From the NCBI RefSeq assembly GCF_014203125.1, contig NZ_JACHIH010000002.1, positions 124,001 to 188,000 on the forward strand: a DNA stretch of 64,000 nucleotides, written 5' to 3'. Positions 29,485-39,596 of the stretch are shown in pieces (the stretch's first letter is position 1; each line of letters begins with the position of its first letter). The position numbers and the translations under genes are program-made. Origin of the DNA: Rhodopseudomonas rhenobacensis. GTDB taxonomy: Bacteria > Pseudomonadota > Alphaproteobacteria > Rhizobiales > Xanthobacteraceae. Under the pieces are notes generated by a model that was not told where the DNA came from, made no database searches, and saw only the letters and a list, made by a program, of their open reading frames with translations.

Positions 29485-30488
29485 CAGGGCTTCGACGCCG
29501 GCTCCTTGGCGTCGTGCCGGTTCATGCCGACGCCAAGATAGATCAGGATCGGGGCCGCGATGAAGATCGAGGTGTAGGTGCCGACCAGCACCACGCCGAA
29601 CATCATCACCGCGGTGAAGGAGTGGATGGCGTGACCGCCGAACAACAGCAGCGCCAACAGCGCCAGCGTCACCGTGACGTGGGTGATGATCGAGCGCGAC
29701 AGCGTCGAATTGATCGATTCGTTGAGCAGCTGCGGCATCGGCATCTTCTTGTAGCGCCGCAGCATTTCGCGAATTCGGTCGTAGATCACCACGGTGTCAT
29801 TCAACGAATAGCCGAGAATCGTCAACAGCGCCGCGATCGAGGTGAGATCGAAGTCGACCTGGGTGATCGACATGAAGCCGATCGTCAGCACGATGTCGTG
29901 GACGTTGGCGATCATCGCGCCGAGCGCGAACTGCCATTCGAAGCGGAACCAGAGATAGATCAGGATCGAGAAGATCGCCAGCATCAGCCCGAGCATGCCG
30001 TAGGCCAGCAACTCACTGGACACCCGCGGGCCGACCACTTCGACGCGGCGATATTCGACATTGTCGCCGAGTGCGGTGCGAACCTTCTGCACCGCGTCCT
30101 GCTGTGCGGCGTCGCCGCCGGGCTGTTCGGCGACCCGGATCAGCACGTCGGCGGGACCGCCGAACTGCTGCAGCTGCACGTCACCGAGGCCGAGCGCGCT
30201 CAGCGTCGCGCGCATCGCCGGGATATCGGCGGCGCCGGTCTTGGCCTGCACTTCGAGCAGCGTACCGCCCTTGAAGTCGATGCCGAAGTTCAAGCCGTGG
30301 GTGAAGAACAGCGTGATGGCGACGATCGACAACAGCGCCGAGATCGGAAAGCTGATCCGGCGAAATTGGGTGAAGTCGAAATGGGTGTCGTCCGGGACGA
30401 TGCGCAGCGACGGCAGCCAGCCCATGATGCTGACAAATGTCAGCACCGCGATCACGGCGCCAAGCCCAATCAAGATCCAGTGTGTCAC
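29484..30488 (-). CDS. secF: Protein translocase subunit SecF
   Basis: 334 aa. With SecD it uses the proton-motive force to pull proteins through SecYEG. Residues: an N-terminal membrane segment (ILIGLGAVIAVLTFVSIMG), a periplasmic part beginning FGIDFKGGTLLEV (the SecF GIDFxGG motif), and five further membrane segments with LGYSLNDTVVIYDRIRE, the canonical DTVVIYDRIRE, and RSIITHVTVTLALLALL. Starts 16 bp downstream of secD. Complete; normal length. Confidence 0.97.
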   Translation of the reverse strand: MTHWILIGLGAVIAVLTFVSIMGWLPSLRIVPDDTHFDFTQFRRISFPISALLSIVAITLFFTHGLNFGIDFKGGTLLEVQAKTGAADIPAMRATLSALGLGDVQLQQFGGPADVLIRVAEQPGGDAAQQDAVQKVRTALGDNVEYRRVEVVGPRVSSELLAYGMLGLMLAIFSILIYLWFRFEWQFALGAMIANVHDIVLTIGFMSITQVDFDLTSIAALLTILGYSLNDTVVIYDRIREMLRRYKKMPMPQLLNESINSTLSRSIITHVTVTLALLALLLFGGHAIHSFTAVMMFGVVLVGTYTSIFIAAPILIYLGVGMNRHDAKEPASKP

Positions 30489-30504
30489 AGCGAGCTCCGT
30501 AATC

Positions 30505-32109
30505 TCAAATCGGCACGCTGTGCGGCCGTTTCCACCGCACCCACGCTGCGACGATCAGCCGGGTCAGCGTGAAGGCGGTGAACACCGTGGTGAGGATGCC
30601 GATGCCGAGCGTGACGGCGAAGCCGCGCACCGGTCCGGTGCCGATGTAGAACAGCACCGCCGCGGCGATGAAGGTGGTGATGTTGGAATCCAGGATGGTC
30701 GACAGCGCGCGCTTGAAGCCGGCGTCGATCGCCGAGATCGCGGTGCGGCCGCCGCGGAGTTCCTCGCGGATGCGCTCGTAGATCAGCACGTTGGAGTCGA
30801 CCGCGATGCCGACGGTGAGCACGATGCCGGCGATGCCGGGCAACGTCAGCGTGGCGTTGAGCAGCGACAGGATCCCGAAGATCATCGCCACGTTGATCGC
30901 CACCGCGATGTTGGCGAACACGCCGAACAGCCGGTAGGTCAGCAGCATGAACACGATGACGAGGATCGAGCCCACATAGGCGGCGAGTTCGCCCTTCTCG
31001 ATCGAGTCCTGGCCGAGGCCGGGGCCGACGGTGCGCTCCTCGATGATGGTCAGCGGCGCCGGCAGCGCACCGGCGCGCAGCAGGATGGCGAGGTCGTTGG
31101 CCTGCTGCACGGTGAAGCTGCCGGAGATCTGCCCGGAGCCGCCGGTGATCGGCTCGCGGATCACCGGGGCCGAGATCACCTCATTGTCGAGCACGATGGC
31201 GAACGGCTGACCGACATTGTCGGTGGTGGCTTGGGAGAATTTACGCGCACCTGACGTGTTGAAGCGGAACGAGACGATCGGCTCGCCGGAGCGCTGGTCG
31301 AAGCCCGGCTGCGCGTCGGTGAGATCGCCGCCCGACACCAGCACCTGCTTCTTGATCACATAGGGCTGTTTCGGCTCCTGCGCGCCCAGCAACAGGTCGG
31401 AATCCGGCGGTACGCCGCCGCCCTGCCGCACCTGATCGGCCGGCACGGTGGGATCGACCATGCGGAAATCCAGCTTGGCGGTCTTGCCCAAAAGTTCCTT
31501 CAGCCGGGTCGGGTCCTGCAGGCCGGGCACCTGCACCAGAATGCGGTCGATGCCCTGGCGCTGGATCAAGGGTTCGACGGTGCCGAGTTCGTTGACGCGG
31601 CGTTCGACGATCTGGATCGACTGTTCGACCGACTGCCGGATCCGCTCCGTGATCGCCGCCTGGGTCACCGAAAGCCGAATCAATCCGGAGCCGGCGTCGG
31701 AAACCTCGAGGTTGCGCTGGCCGCTCTGCCCCATCAGGCCGCCGAGCGGTTGCGACAGCTCACGCAACTTTGTCAGCGCGGTCGCGACGTCGGTGTCCTT
31801 GGAGATCCGCACTTCGACGGCATCGTTGCGCACAGCGAGGCCGGTGTAGGGGATCTTGGCGTCACGCAGGGTGCGGCGGGCGTCGTCGCGAACCTGGTCG
31901 AGCTTGTCCTTGCGGACCGAGTTGGAATCGACCTCGAGCAGGATGTGCGAGCCGCCCTGCAGGTCGAGCCCCAGAACCAGATGGCGCTGCGCCCATTTCG
32001 GCCAGGTCTTGACGGTGGCTTCCGGGAAGAAGTTCGGAACCGCGCACAGGCAGACCGCCAGCGCGGTCAGAATGATCGCCAGCGCCTTCCACCGCGTGAA
32101 ATACAACAT
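30505..32109 (-). CDS. secD: Protein translocase subunit SecD
   Basis: 534 aa. Periplasmic head with the GLDLQGGSHILLEVD motif (D1) after the first membrane segment (MLYFTRWKALAIILTALAV), a long P1 domain, then five membrane segments; the GIAVDSNVLIYERIREELR motif in TM4 is the SecD signature with the proton-translocating Asp. Length fits alphaproteobacterial SecD. Co-transcribed with yajC upstream and secF downstream; the two small complex I assembly-factor-like genes complete the operon. Confidence 0.97.
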   Translation of the reverse strand: MLYFTRWKALAIILTALAVCLCAVPNFFPEATVKTWPKWAQRHLVLGLDLQGGSHILLEVDSNSVRKDKLDQVRDDARRTLRDAKIPYTGLAVRNDAVEVRISKDTDVATALTKLRELSQPLGGLMGQSGQRNLEVSDAGSGLIRLSVTQAAITERIRQSVEQSIQIVERRVNELGTVEPLIQRQGIDRILVQVPGLQDPTRLKELLGKTAKLDFRMVDPTVPADQVRQGGGVPPDSDLLLGAQEPKQPYVIKKQVLVSGGDLTDAQPGFDQRSGEPIVSFRFNTSGARKFSQATTDNVGQPFAIVLDNEVISAPVIREPITGGSGQISGSFTVQQANDLAILLRAGALPAPLTIIEERTVGPGLGQDSIEKGELAAYVGSILVIVFMLLTYRLFGVFANIAVAINVAMIFGILSLLNATLTLPGIAGIVLTVGIAVDSNVLIYERIREELRGGRTAISAIDAGFKRALSTILDSNITTFIAAAVLFYIGTGPVRGFAVTLGIGILTTVFTAFTLTRLIVAAWVRWKRPHSVPI

Positions 32110-32182
32110 CGATTGACCTGTCAGACCATGGAAAGGGGCGCGCCGCGGCTGCGGAACGCCGTCACCGCCTTAAAGCGGCAGG

Positions 32183-32611
32183 TTACTTGGTGGCCGAATC
32201 GTCCTTGGATTCCGTCACGTCCTTGTTGTCCTGGACTTCCTTGGGCTGCGGCTTGCCGCCCTTGGCTTCCTTGACGTCCTTCTCCTTCAGCGGCTCGCCC
32301 TTGGCGCGTACGCCGGTGATCATCTGGCGCATCTGGCGGACGCGGACGCCGTCGGCGACCTCGAATTCCAGACTGTCGTCGTCGATCACCTTGGTCACCT
32401 TGCCGACCAGACCGCCCGAGGTGATGATGGTGTCGCCGCGGCGGATGTTCTTCACCAGCTCGGCGTGCTCCTTCACCTTCTTCTGCTGCGGCCGCAGGAT
32501 CAGGAAGTACATGATGACAAAGATCAGCGCGAACGGCAGCAGCGACATCAACATGCTGCCGGTGTCGCCAGCCGAGCCGGCAGCCTGAGCAAACGCAGGA
32601 GTAATCAGCAT
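32183..32611 (-). CDS. yajC: Preprotein translocase accessory protein YajC
   Basis: 142 aa from the ATG at 32611 (GGGGA at 6 nt; an upstream GTG at 32614 is less likely). One membrane segment LLPFALIFVIMYFLILRPQQ, then the YajC cytosolic block ELVKNIRRGDTIITSGGLVG, a Lys-rich tail ESKDDSATK. YajC associates with SecDF and forms an accessory complex of the translocase. First gene of the yajC-secD-secF operon, on the minus strand. Confidence 0.95.
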   Translation of the reverse strand: MLITPAFAQAAGSAGDTGSMLMSLLPFALIFVIMYFLILRPQQKKVKEHAELVKNIRRGDTIITSGGLVGKVTKVIDDDSLEFEVADGVRVRQMRQMITGVRAKGEPLKEKDVKEAKGGKPQPKEVQDNKDVTESKDDSATK

Positions 32612-32788
32612 CACAATCCCCGTGAAATGGAACGAGCCGGCGCTGGGCTTGCAAGCCGGCCGGTCCAGGCAAATTCGCGCGGACTATAGCGGCCGCGGTC
32701 CCAATTGCAACGCTGCCCAGCCGTTCATTTCGGGCGCTTGCCGGGCCTGATCCGGCCCGATATGGCTGCAGCGTCAGGAAGGGCTCAG

Positions 32789-33760
32789 ATGGCAAAAAAA
32801 CCCGGAAAAACCCCGGCGCGCGCCGCCAAAACCCGCGTCGCCGCGAAATCCCGCAAAGCCGCGACAAAACGTCCGAAGCCGGCCGTCGATACCGCGGAGC
32901 AGCGGATCGCCCGGGCGCTGGAGGCGATCGCCGCGAGTCTCGCGGCGTCCGCGCCGAAGCCCCAGGACCAGGCCGAGCCGCTGGCCGCGGCCGAAGCCTT
33001 CATCTGGCATCCCGAGGGCCGGCTGGCGCCGGTGCCGCGGGTGTCGCGGGTCGATCTCGAGCTGTTGCAGGGCATCGACCGGATGCGCGACATCCTGATC
33101 GAGAACACCGAGCGATTCGCCGCCGGCCTGCCCGCCAACAACGCGCTGTTGTGGGGCGCGCGCGGCATGGGCAAGTCGAGCCTGGTCAAGGCGGCGCATG
33201 CCAGCGTCAACGCCAAGCCTGACGTCGCCGGCAATTTGAAGCTGATCGAAATCCACCGCGAGGACATCGAAAGCCTGCCGGCCTTGATGACGATTCTGCG
33301 CGCCTCGACATTCCACTTCATCGTGTTCTGCGACGATCTATCGTTCGACGGCGACGACGCCTCCTACAAATCGCTCAAGGCGGTGCTGGAAGGCGGCATC
33401 GAAGGCCGTCCCGACAATGTGATCCTGTACGCCACCTCGAACCGCCGCCATCTCCTGGCACGCGAGATGGTGGAGAACGAGCGCTCCACCGCGATCAATC
33501 CGGGCGAAGCCGTCGAAGAGAAAGTCTCGCTGTCGGACCGCTTCGGGTTGTGGCTCGGTTTCCACAAATGCAGCCAGGACGAATTTCTGGCGATGGTGCG
33601 CGGCTATTGCACGCATTTCGGCATCAGCCTCGACGACGCCGAACTGCAGCGCGAGGCGCTGGAATGGGCGACCACCCGCGGCTCGCGCTCCGGCCGCGTC
33701 GCCTGGCAGTTCACCCAGGATCTGGCGGGACGATTGGGCGTGCGGACGGCGGCGAAGTAG
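32789..33760 (+). CDS. DUF815 AAA+ ATPase
   Basis: 323 aa from the ATG at 32789 (AGGAAGGG upstream). A Lys/Arg/Ala-rich N-terminus precedes the ATPase: Walker A LLWGARGMGKSSLVKA, Walker B HFIVFCDDLSFD, sensor region ILYATSNRRHLL, Arg finger in a C-terminal EKVSLSDRFGLWLGFHKCSQ block. DUF815 proteins are conserved AAA+ ATPases of unknown client, related to DnaC/IstB-type modules. Divergent from the yajC operon, so they share a short promoter region (about 180 bp). Confidence 0.92.
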   Translation: MAKKPGKTPARAAKTRVAAKSRKAATKRPKPAVDTAEQRIARALEAIAASLAASAPKPQDQAEPLAAAEAFIWHPEGRLAPVPRVSRVDLELLQGIDRMRDILIENTERFAAGLPANNALLWGARGMGKSSLVKAAHASVNAKPDVAGNLKLIEIHREDIESLPALMTILRASTFHFIVFCDDLSFDGDDASYKSLKAVLEGGIEGRPDNVILYATSNRRHLLAREMVENERSTAINPGEAVEEKVSLSDRFGLWLGFHKCSQDEFLAMVRGYCTHFGISLDDAELQREALEWATTRGSRSGRVAWQFTQDLAGRLGVRTAAK

Positions 33761-33854
33761 CCGCCACTCAGCGCGTTAGTTCGTCTCAGGGCGGCTACTC
33801 GACAGTTCGCCAGTTGCTCCGGCATAGTGAGTTCCTCCGGACCGGGGAACTTGC

Positions 33855-34085
33855 ATGAACAAGACCTCCCATAACGAGCGCCGCAAGCTCACCGCCACTT
33901 TCGTGAACACGATTGGGGCAGCAGTGTTCTCGGTCGGCGGGCTCGGCCCAATCGTCAGCTACGCAACCGGGCTGCCGACCATCTTGAACCTGGATCAGGT
34001 GATCTTGCTGGCAGCGGTTTGCTTCCTCATCGGCCTGGGACTACATTTGGGTGGCAGGATGCTGTTGGGAGGTCTGATCGAATGA
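33855..34085 (+). CDS. Small membrane protein, unknown
   Basis: 76 aa with GGGGAA 6 nt before the ATG. Two hydrophobic segments: NTIGAAVFSVGGLGPIVSYA and VILLAAVCFLIGLGLHLG, a basic N-terminus (HNERRKL) and a Gly-rich turn between them, a hairpin topology. Its stop overlaps the next ATG by 4 bp (ATGA at 34082-34085), so the two are one operon. No family recognised; holin-like or small-channel roles are guesses only. Confidence 0.65.
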   Translation: MNKTSHNERRKLTATFVNTIGAAVFSVGGLGPIVSYATGLPTILNLDQVILLAAVCFLIGLGLHLGGRMLLGGLIE

Positions 34086-34369
34086 CTTTCTCCGTCGTTC
34101 TCGTCATTCTCGCCATGATGACGGCGGCTTGTGTCGCGCTGCTCGTCTACGCCAGGATCATCGACCCTACGCCGGAGATCAAATCCGGCGACATCCGCAA
34201 TGACCAAGCGGCTGCCAGGACCGCCGCATCAGCCGCAAGCGAACTTGCGCCGTCAGCCGGCTACCGGGTTAGCCCTGCAATGGCGGCAGAGCTGAAGGGC
34301 ACGGCGGATGACCTGCGCAAAGCAATAGAGACCTTAACTCGGAGCATCGAGCGCACCGGGAGCAAGTAG
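34082..34369 (+). CDS. Single-pass small membrane protein, partner of the upstream gene
   Basis: 95 aa. One N-terminal membrane anchor (FSVVLVILAMMTAACVALLV), then a soluble 70-residue part with an amphipathic, coiled-coil-like C-terminus (AMAAELKGTADDLRKAIETL). Overlaps the preceding 76-aa gene by ATGA, indicating translational coupling and likely a heteromeric membrane assembly. No family recognised. The pair sits alone between a DUF815 gene and the convergent leucine-catabolism operon, whose last gene ends 32 bp away. Confidence 0.6.
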   Translation: MTFSVVLVILAMMTAACVALLVYARIIDPTPEIKSGDIRNDQAAARTAASAASELAPSAGYRVSPAMAAELKGTADDLRKAIETLTRSIERTGSK

Positions 34370-34401
34370 AATTCAATGGACGGGCTGTGGGAGACGCTTA
34401 C

Positions 34402-35307
<906 letters not shown>

Positions 35308-35314
35308 GGCAGCC

Positions 35315-37318
35315 TCAAATCGGCGTCGGCTCGATCTCGGCGAGTTCGACGCCTTCCTGGACGATATCGCCGACTTTGCATTTCAGATGGGTCAAGACGC
35401 CCGCGAACGGCGCGCGCAGCGTCTGCTCCATCTTCATCACTTCCAGCGTGAGGATCGCCGCGCCCTTCTCCAACGTCGCGCCCTCCTCCGCCAGCAGCGC
35501 AACCACGGTGCCGGGCAGCGGCGCCACGATGCGGTCCTCGCCGACATGCTCGTCGTCGTCGCCGCCGAACGGATCGATCCAGTGCAGATCGAAGCGGCCG
35601 CTGCGGCTGCGCAGATAAAGTTCGTGGCCTACGATCACCGCGACGACCGCGCTGCGGGCGCCGTCGAGCGTCAGGTCGATGCCACCGTCGTCTCGCGTGG
35701 CGGTGCTGAAGGCAAACGTCCGGCCGTCGATGTCGAGTTGCGCCGGCCCGCTGCCGTAGCGCAGCGTGACGCGATGCTCGGCCGCACCATGACGAAACGC
35801 GAACGTCCGCGCGCGCAGGCCGACCGGCATCCAGCCCGCAGTACGCCACGGCGACGGCGCCTCATGCTGCGCGACCTTGGCTTCCTCGACCAGGATCGCC
35901 GCGACCGCGGCGCACAGCTCGAGATCGCCAGGTTCGGTAGCGGGCGGCGTCAAGCGCGCCAATTCGCGCCCGATGAAGCCGGTGTCGATCGCATTGGCGC
36001 GGACGTCGGGATGGGTCAGCAGCGCCGACAAGAATTGCGTGTTGGTGACGATGCCGCGGATATCGGTGTCGTCGAGCCCGCGCGTCAGCCGGTCGATCGC
36101 GGCGTCGCGGCTCGGTGCCCAGGCGATCACTTTGGCCAGCATCGCGTCGTAATAGGGCGACACCTGATCGCCCTGCCGATAGCCGGCATCGATCCGCAAA
36201 CCGTTGCTCTCTGGCGGCGTGCGCCAGGTCCTGATAGTCCCGACCGAGGGCATGAAATTCTGCTGCGGATTTTCCGCATAGACCCGCGCCTCGATGGCGT
36301 GACCATTGAGTTTGATTTGATCCTGCGTGCGCGGCAGCTGCTCGCCGAACGCGACGCGAAGCTGCCATTCGACAAGGTCGATGCCGGTGATCAACTCAGT
36401 GACCGGATGCTCGACCTGCAGCCGCGTGTTCATCTCGATGAAGAACACGTCGTGGCCGTCGGAGACGAATTCGATGGTGCCGGCGCCGACATAGTTCACC
36501 GCCCCCGCCGCCTTGCGCGCCGCGGCGCAGACCGTTTCGCGCTGCGCCGGGTTCAGCGTCGGCGACGGCGCCTCCTCGATCACCTTCTGGTGTCGACGCT
36601 GCAGCGTGCATTCGCGCTCGAACAGCGACACCAGATTGCCGTGGGAATCGCCGACGATCTGCACCTCGATGTGCCGCGGGTTGGTGACGAATTTCTCGAT
36701 CAGCATGCGGTCGTCGCCGAACGCAGCTTTCGCCTCACGTTTGGCGCTGACGATCGCAGCGCTGAGTTCATTTGCGGTGTGCACCACCCGCATGCCGCGA
36801 CCGCCGCCGCCCGCCGAGGCTTTCACCAACACCGGAAAGCCGATCTTGTCCGCAGCCTGCGCCAGCGTCGCTTCGTCTTGCGCTTCGCCGTGGAAGCCCG
36901 GCACCAATGGCACGCCGGCCTTCTCCATCAATTCTTTGGAGCCCGACTTCGACCCCATCGCGGTGATCATCGCCGCGGTGGGACCAACGAACACCAGTCC
37001 GGCATCGGCGCAGGCCTGTGCGAACTCGGCGCTCTCCGACAGGAAACCATAGCCGGGGTGGATCGCTTCGGCGCCGCTCTGCCTCGCTGCGGCAATCACC
37101 CGTTCGATGTTCAGATAAGAATCCCGCGCGGGCGGGGCACCAATCAGCACCGCCTCGTCGGCTTCCGCGACATGCAATGCATCGCGATCGGCTTCGGAAT
37201 ACACCGCGACGGTGCGCAGCCCCATGGCGCGCGCGGTGCGAATGACGCGGCAGGCGATCTCGCCGCGGTTGGCGATCAACAGCGTGCGAAAACGGCGATA
37301 CAGCGCGGGCGTTGCCAT
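35315..37318 (-). CDS. Methylcrotonyl/acyl-CoA carboxylase biotin-carrying alpha subunit
   Basis: Carboxylates its own biotin with ATP and bicarbonate for transfer to an acyl-CoA. The start is ATG at 37318 (667 aa); the longer frame overlaps mccB and is not used. Biotin carboxylase: LIANRGEIACRV, ATP-grasp loop KASAGGGGRGMRVV, and metal site FIEMNTRLQVEHPVTELITG. C-terminal biotinyl domain has EVMKMEQ with K629 as the biotin site. The operon with HMG-CoA lyase points to 3-methylcrotonyl-CoA (leucine pathway) rather than acetyl- or propionyl-CoA. Confidence 0.93.
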   Translation of the reverse strand: MATPALYRRFRTLLIANRGEIACRVIRTARAMGLRTVAVYSEADRDALHVAEADEAVLIGAPPARDSYLNIERVIAAARQSGAEAIHPGYGFLSESAEFAQACADAGLVFVGPTAAMITAMGSKSGSKELMEKAGVPLVPGFHGEAQDEATLAQAADKIGFPVLVKASAGGGGRGMRVVHTANELSAAIVSAKREAKAAFGDDRMLIEKFVTNPRHIEVQIVGDSHGNLVSLFERECTLQRRHQKVIEEAPSPTLNPAQRETVCAAARKAAGAVNYVGAGTIEFVSDGHDVFFIEMNTRLQVEHPVTELITGIDLVEWQLRVAFGEQLPRTQDQIKLNGHAIEARVYAENPQQNFMPSVGTIRTWRTPPESNGLRIDAGYRQGDQVSPYYDAMLAKVIAWAPSRDAAIDRLTRGLDDTDIRGIVTNTQFLSALLTHPDVRANAIDTGFIGRELARLTPPATEPGDLELCAAVAAILVEEAKVAQHEAPSPWRTAGWMPVGLRARTFAFRHGAAEHRVTLRYGSGPAQLDIDGRTFAFSTATRDDGGIDLTLDGARSAVVAVIVGHELYLRSRSGRFDLHWIDPFGGDDDEHVGEDRIVAPLPGTVVALLAEEGATLEKGAAILTLEVMKMEQTLRAPFAGVLTHLKCKVGDIVQEGVELAEIEPTPI

Positions 37319-37320
37319 CG

Positions 37321-38925
37321 TCACATCCTGAACAGGCCGAAGGTGGTGGGCGGAATCGGCGCATTCGCCGACGCCGACAACCCAAGCCCCAACACCAGCC
37401 GCGTATCGGCAGGATCGATCACGCCGTCGTCCCACAGCCGCGCCGTGGCGTAGTATGGGCTTCCTTGGGTCTCGAACTGCGCCTTGGTCGGCGCCCGAAA
37501 CGCCTCTTCCTCCTCGGCCGACCAAGTACCACCTTTGGCCTCGATATTGTCGCGCCGCAGTTGGCTCAGCACCATCGCAGCCTGATCGCCGCCCATCACC
37601 GAGATCCGGGCGTTCGGCCACATCCACAGAAACCGCGGCGAATAGGCCCGGCCGCACATGCCGTAATTGCCGGCGCCGTAGGAGCCGCCGATCACGATCG
37701 TGAATTTCGGCACATTGGCGGTGGCGACTGCCGTCACCAGCTTGGCGCCGTCGCGGGCGATGCCGCCGGCTTCGTATTTCTTGCCGACCATGAAGCCGGT
37801 GATGTTCTGCAGGAACACCAAGGGAATGCCGCGCTGGCAGCACAGCTCGATGAAATGCGCGCCCTTCAGCGAACTCTCGCTGAACAGAATGCCGTTATTA
37901 GCAATGATGCCGACCGGAAAGCCCCAGATATGCGCGAAGCCGCACACCAGGGTCTGGCCGTACAGCTTCTTGAACTCGTCGAACTCCGAGCCGTCGACCA
38001 CGCGCGCAATGATGTCGCGGATATCGAACGGTTTTCGCGCATCGGCGGGGACAATTCCGTAAAGCTGCTCGGCCGGATACAGGGGCTCGCGCGGCTCGTG
38101 CAGATTCAACGCGGCGCGCTGCGCGGGCTTCAGCGTGCCGATAATCTTGCGGGCGATGCCGATGGCGTGGGCGTCGTTCTGCGCGTAGTGGTCGGTAACG
38201 CCGGATTGCCGGGAATGCACGTCGGCGCCGCCGAGTTCTTCCGCGGTGACAACTTCGCCGGTGGCGGCCTTTACCAAAGGCGGACCGCCGAGAAAGATCG
38301 TGCCCTGATTGCGCACGATGATGCACTCGTCCGACATCGCCGGCACATAGGCGCCGCCGGCGGTGCAGGAGCCCATCACGATCGCGATCTGCGGAATCCC
38401 CAAAGCCGACATCTGCGCCTGGTTGTAGAAGATCCGGCCGAAATGCCGCTCGTCGGGAAAGATCTCGTCCTGCTGCGGCAGGAAGGCGCCGCCGGAATCC
38501 ACCATGTAGATGCACGGCAGATTATTTTGGCGGGCGATGTCCTGCGCGCGCAGATGTTTCTTCACCGTCATCGGATAGTAGGTGCCGCCCTTGATGGTGG
38601 CGTCGTTGGCGACGATCATGCATTCGCGCCCGGCGACCCGGCCGACCCCGGTGACGATCGAGGCGGAATGCACATCGCCGCCATAGAGGCCGTGCGCGGC
38701 GAGCGGCGACAATTCGAGGAACGCGGTGCCGGGGTCACACAACAGATCGACGCGCTGCCGCGCCAGCATTTTGCCGCGCGACGTGTGCTTGGCGCGCGAG
38801 GCTTCGCCGCCACCGCCGGCGACCTCGCCGAGCTTGTCGTGCAGTTCGGCGACTAGCGCGCGCATCGCCGCGACGTTGCGGCCAAAATCCGAAGAAGCGG
38901 AATCGACGGAAGAGCGGAGCGGCAT
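37321..38925 (-). CDS. Methylcrotonyl/acyl-CoA carboxylase carboxyltransferase beta subunit
   Basis: Transfers CO2 from biotin to the acyl-CoA. Start ATG at 38925 (MPLRSSVD; 534 aa) with GGAAA upstream; a longer GTG start at 38940 is less likely. Crotonase-fold halves: [18 protein letters not shown], the acyl-CoA-binding [14 protein letters not shown], the second half with [20 protein letters not shown] and [20 protein letters not shown]. Biotin-dependent MCC-beta type (about 530 aa) rather than PccB, judged from [10 protein letters not shown]. First gene of the operon; mccA follows 2 bp later. Confidence 0.93.
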   Translation of the reverse strand: MPLRSSVDSASSDFGRNVAAMRALVAELHDKLGEVAGGGGEASRAKHTSRGKMLARQRVDLLCDPGTAFLELSPLAAHGLYGGDVHSASIVTGVGRVAGRECMIVANDATIKGGTYYPMTVKKHLRAQDIARQNNLPCIYMVDSGGAFLPQQDEIFPDERHFGRIFYNQAQMSALGIPQIAIVMGSCTAGGAYVPAMSDECIIVRNQGTIFLGGPPLVKAATGEVVTAEELGGADVHSRQSGVTDHYAQNDAHAIGIARKIIGTLKPAQRAALNLHEPREPLYPAEQLYGIVPADARKPFDIRDIIARVVDGSEFDEFKKLYGQTLVCGFAHIWGFPVGIIANNGILFSESSLKGAHFIELCCQRGIPLVFLQNITGFMVGKKYEAGGIARDGAKLVTAVATANVPKFTIVIGGSYGAGNYGMCGRAYSPRFLWMWPNARISVMGGDQAAMVLSQLRRDNIEAKGGTWSAEEEEAFRAPTKAQFETQGSPYYATARLWDDGVIDPADTRLVLGLGLSASANAPIPPTTFGLFRM

Positions 38926-39074
38926 GCGTTTCCAAAGCACTTGTTGTTACGCCGCCCTCTGTCGGGGCGGCTGATCATGGTGTCACCGCGCGGCGGCGCA
39001 ATGCAACCTCAATTGCGTGGCGCGCCGCAGCGTCGCGGCGCGCGGATTGTACCGAAGGCCGGGCGAGCGGCCGT

Positions 39075-39380
39075 TCAGTGCGTCCAGGGCATGTCGCGGC
39101 GGAAGGCGAAATTGTCCGAATAGGCGGCGCGGCGCCGCGCCGGCGGCTTCGGCTCGATCACCTGGTAGGGAATGCCCTCGCGTTCGCAATAGGCGATGGC
39201 GTCTTCGCGGGTGTGAAAGTGCAGGGTCAGCTGCTGGCGGGTATCGCCGGAACTGGTCCAGCCCATCAGGGGCTCGATCACCCGCGGCTGTTCCGGCTCG
39301 TAGTCGAGCTGCCATTCCTTGGTCTTGGCGAGTCCGGATTGCATCGCGTTCTTGGCAGGCTTGTAAATGCGTGCGGTCAT
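39075..39380 (-). CDS. NDUFS4-like complex I accessory protein (ETC_C1_NDUFA4)
   Basis: 101 aa from MTARIYKPAK at 39380; an ATG at 39410 with AGG upstream would add ten residues. Family pattern of the 18-kDa complex I subunit: ARIYKPAKNAMQSGLAKTKE, the WQLDYEPEQPRVIEPLMGWT, the block LTLHFHTREDAIAYCEREGI and YQVIEPKPPARRR, then the end NFAFRRDMPW. In alphaproteobacteria and mitochondria this protein binds the peripheral arm of NADH:quinone oxidoreductase. No nuo gene is nearby; stand-alone, divergent from opgC. Confidence 0.9.
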   Translation of the reverse strand: MTARIYKPAKNAMQSGLAKTKEWQLDYEPEQPRVIEPLMGWTSSGDTRQQLTLHFHTREDAIAYCEREGIPYQVIEPKPPARRRAAYSDNFAFRRDMPWTH

Positions 39381-39596
39381 GGGTTGATACGGCCTGTTGG
39401 GCTGCGGCATTGCGCCTATTTGGTGAAAACCCCGGGTCTAGTGTACCGTGATCCGTTACGAGTTGGATTTTTCTGATTCCGTCTTCGGACGGTGTGGTTT
39501 TTCAGTTTCGGTATATTCGGTCTGGTTCGTCGTGACAATCGCGGCCAGGGTCCGGGCTCGCAACCTCGTACGAACGCTACAGCACGAACGGCTTTC

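Noticed and set aside
29448-30572. Long plus-strand frames opposite secF/secD
   Set aside because: Shadows of SecDF; the minus strand has all family motifs.
35315-37843. Longer mccA start at 37843
   Set aside because: Would overlap mccB by 500 bp; the biotin carboxylase domain begins at 37318.
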